A DNA stretch of 64,000 nt from Clavelina lepadiformis. Its lineage: Eukaryota > Chordata > Ascidiacea > Aplousobranchia > Clavelinidae. Below the pieces are notes generated by a model that was not told the DNA's origin, made no database searches, and was given only the letters and a program-made list of their open reading frames with translations. The position numbers and the translations under genes are program-made. Location: positions 2,854,501 through 2,918,500 of the forward strand of contig NC_135243.1 in assembly GCF_947623445.1 (NCBI RefSeq), written 5' to 3'. Of this stretch, positions 62,567 through 64,000 are shown piece after piece; position 1 is the first letter of the stretch, and every line of letters begins with the position of its first letter.

Positions 62567-63396
62567 ACTTCCAGGTCCACCACCTGCATTATAAGAAGGT
62601 CAAGACGACCGGATATCTGCCATAAACAAACTTGTTACCAAATAATCATCTATATGACGTCACAATAAAACATAACTTTCCCACCTTTTCAAACATATCT
62701 TTCCGGATCAGTGCTTCTTGTGTTGGTCATGTGATTGTGAAACCCACTGCGACCGTGCCAGGTTGGTCCCTGCAAAATCGCCACGTCATCATTACGTCAC
62801 GCACAACGTCATTCATAAAACGAGAACTTACCGCTTCAGCTCCACCGGCGACAGTATCGTAATAACCAAAGCTCTCATCACCAAAGGTCGTGTTGTTCAT
62901 GCAACCCTGCGCCACAGCACACGCTATAAACGCCTTCATTATGACGTCAACGATCCTCTGCGACGTGAGCACGTTGCCACCGACGACGGCCGCGTCATCC
63001 TTGGGGTCGAGAATGGACCACTTGAGTTTGTTGACGGGAATAGGGGCGAGGCAGCCCTGGTTAAGCGGGATGTCGTAGCCCACCATGCACCTGAGGCAGT
63101 AGATGACGACAGACTTGCTGATCGCTCTCGGCGCGTTCAACTTGTTTATCACCATAGGGGATGTCCCCTCGAAATCGAATGTCGCGCTTCTCGATATGAG
63201 CTCCTGGACCAGGTGGATACCCTAAACAGAAAGCTTCGTTGAAATGTCTGTGATTGATGCAGCTGTGACGTCATAAAGACACTTACCTTCTGGTTAGCGG
63301 CAACTAGCGCTCTCAAGTCGGCCAGGTTGCCATGGAGATCGTGGGCCCGGCTGCAACTAGTGAATTCTCCTGGGAGCGTGAGAAACGCTGTTACTT
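62567..63396 (-). pseudogene. OPLAH: 5-oxoprolinase-like gene, copy C (partial)
   Basis: Exons: 63396-63287 ([19 protein letters not shown], normal GT donor), 63221-62832 (IHLVQELIS joined straight to [10 protein letters not shown], then [49 protein letters not shown]), and a decayed piece at about 62625-62567 (RYPVVL, then GGGPGSQG in another frame). The hydantoinase B region from DVVQAYM to DLKEG is missing in frame relative to copy B. The upstream intron (63397-64000) resembles 22578-22870 of copy B and runs off the window. The final piece has a frame break, so I class it as a pseudogene, though exons 1-2 are open. Confidence 0.75.
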
Positions 63397-63438
63397 CTAT
63401 GAGGTAACAAGTAAAAACAAGTTCAATAGGGTTTAAAG

Positions 63439-63754
63439 CAGTGGTTCCCAACCTGGAGTTCGCGGACCACTTGGGGGTCCGTGAGTGTCTTGGTTGCATG
63501 TAGGCTACTTTATTCCTCTATTGTTTGTGCAACGAAAGAAGAGAATCATAAACATTTTAAGACACTATTTCATTGAAATTTGCAGCAGCTCCCAAATATA
63601 TCCGATATTACAGTAAATATCCCTCAATAGTAGGTTATGCATTAAATAACAAGACATTTTCTGATTGAATTCTTGGCTAATTTTAGGTACGGGTCCGCAG
63701 GTTAGAAAATTTATTAAAAGGGGTCCGCGACTAAAAAAACATTGGGAACCACTG
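63439..63754. mobile_element. hAT-type MITE, 316 bp, in the OPLAH copy C intron
   Basis: Ends 'cagtggttcccaacctgg' and 'ttgggaaccactg' are inverted. The target duplication 'gtttaaag' is perfect (63431-63438 and 63755-63762). The homologous intron of copy B at about 22612-22625 has the uninterrupted site ('gggtttaaaaataattctgac'), proving the insertion boundaries. Confidence 0.95.
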
Positions 63755-64000
63755 GTTTAAAGGTAATTCTGACTCATTACAAAACCAGAAATCAATTCGT
63801 CATTTCACATAACAACTACCAAGAAACTTTTCAGCATCATATGATACGAGAAAGCACGTCATTCACAACATTATCACATAAATCACATTCACATCCCAGC
63901 ATAAATCGCAACCTTCTGATAATATTTTTGTAGCGGTTAGTTAACACAAACACCGTTGTTACACACTATGAAATTTTTGAAAATCATATGATAAACTTCG

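Overview
The window is animal nuclear DNA. Genes are split by many short introns (45 nt up to about 1 kb) with GT-AG borders whose phases agree, intergenic DNA is AT-rich, and there are many small non-autonomous DNA transposons, one non-LTR retrotransposon and a satellite array. A TIR-NACHT receptor, a RIP-like kinase and NLR-style leucine-rich-repeat exons side by side suggest a marine invertebrate with an expanded NLR repertoire. A tunicate or another invertebrate deuterostome is my guess; the sequence alone does not prove it.

Left part (1-6 kb): a complete 12-exon minus-strand gene for a TIR-NACHT protein of 853 residues with no recognisable LRR. All twelve exons join in one open frame. 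A block at 1-430, beyond its 3' end, recurs at 51751-52165. At 6.0-6.9 kb lies a decayed minisatellite. At 9.33-11.65 kb a small secreted-type ORF sits directly against a 19-bp satellite organised in 931-bp higher-order units.

Middle (12-33 kb): 12-20 kb is nearly empty except for a 1.05-kb element with 110-bp inverted ends. From 20 to 32 kb a pogo/Tigger-type element is followed by two rearranged, frameshifted copies of a 5-oxoprolinase (OPLAH) gene on the minus strand. These are interrupted by a Tigger transposase relic, an hAT MITE and a nested pair of transposons. An unrecognised two-exon gene lies at 33.2-33.7 kb.

Right part (37-64 kb): an almost intact jockey-like retrotransposon (one in-frame stop) lies between two copies of a small basic ORF. 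From 44.8 to 54.6 kb a minus-strand immune-type locus holds LRR exons, a 15-nt microexon and a RIP-like kinase. The kinase exons can end in their own terminal exon or, by phase, continue into the LRR exons. Several hAT elements with perfect 8-bp target duplications, a decayed hAT transposase, and the 5' end of a third OPLAH copy complete the window.

Functionally there are two themes: cytosolic innate immune sensing and signalling (TIR-NACHT plus kinase/LRR), and a 5-oxoprolinase family (glutathione salvage) in decay through tandem duplication and transposon insertion. Exon borders were placed by eye from splice sites, phase and family similarity; no alignments were run.
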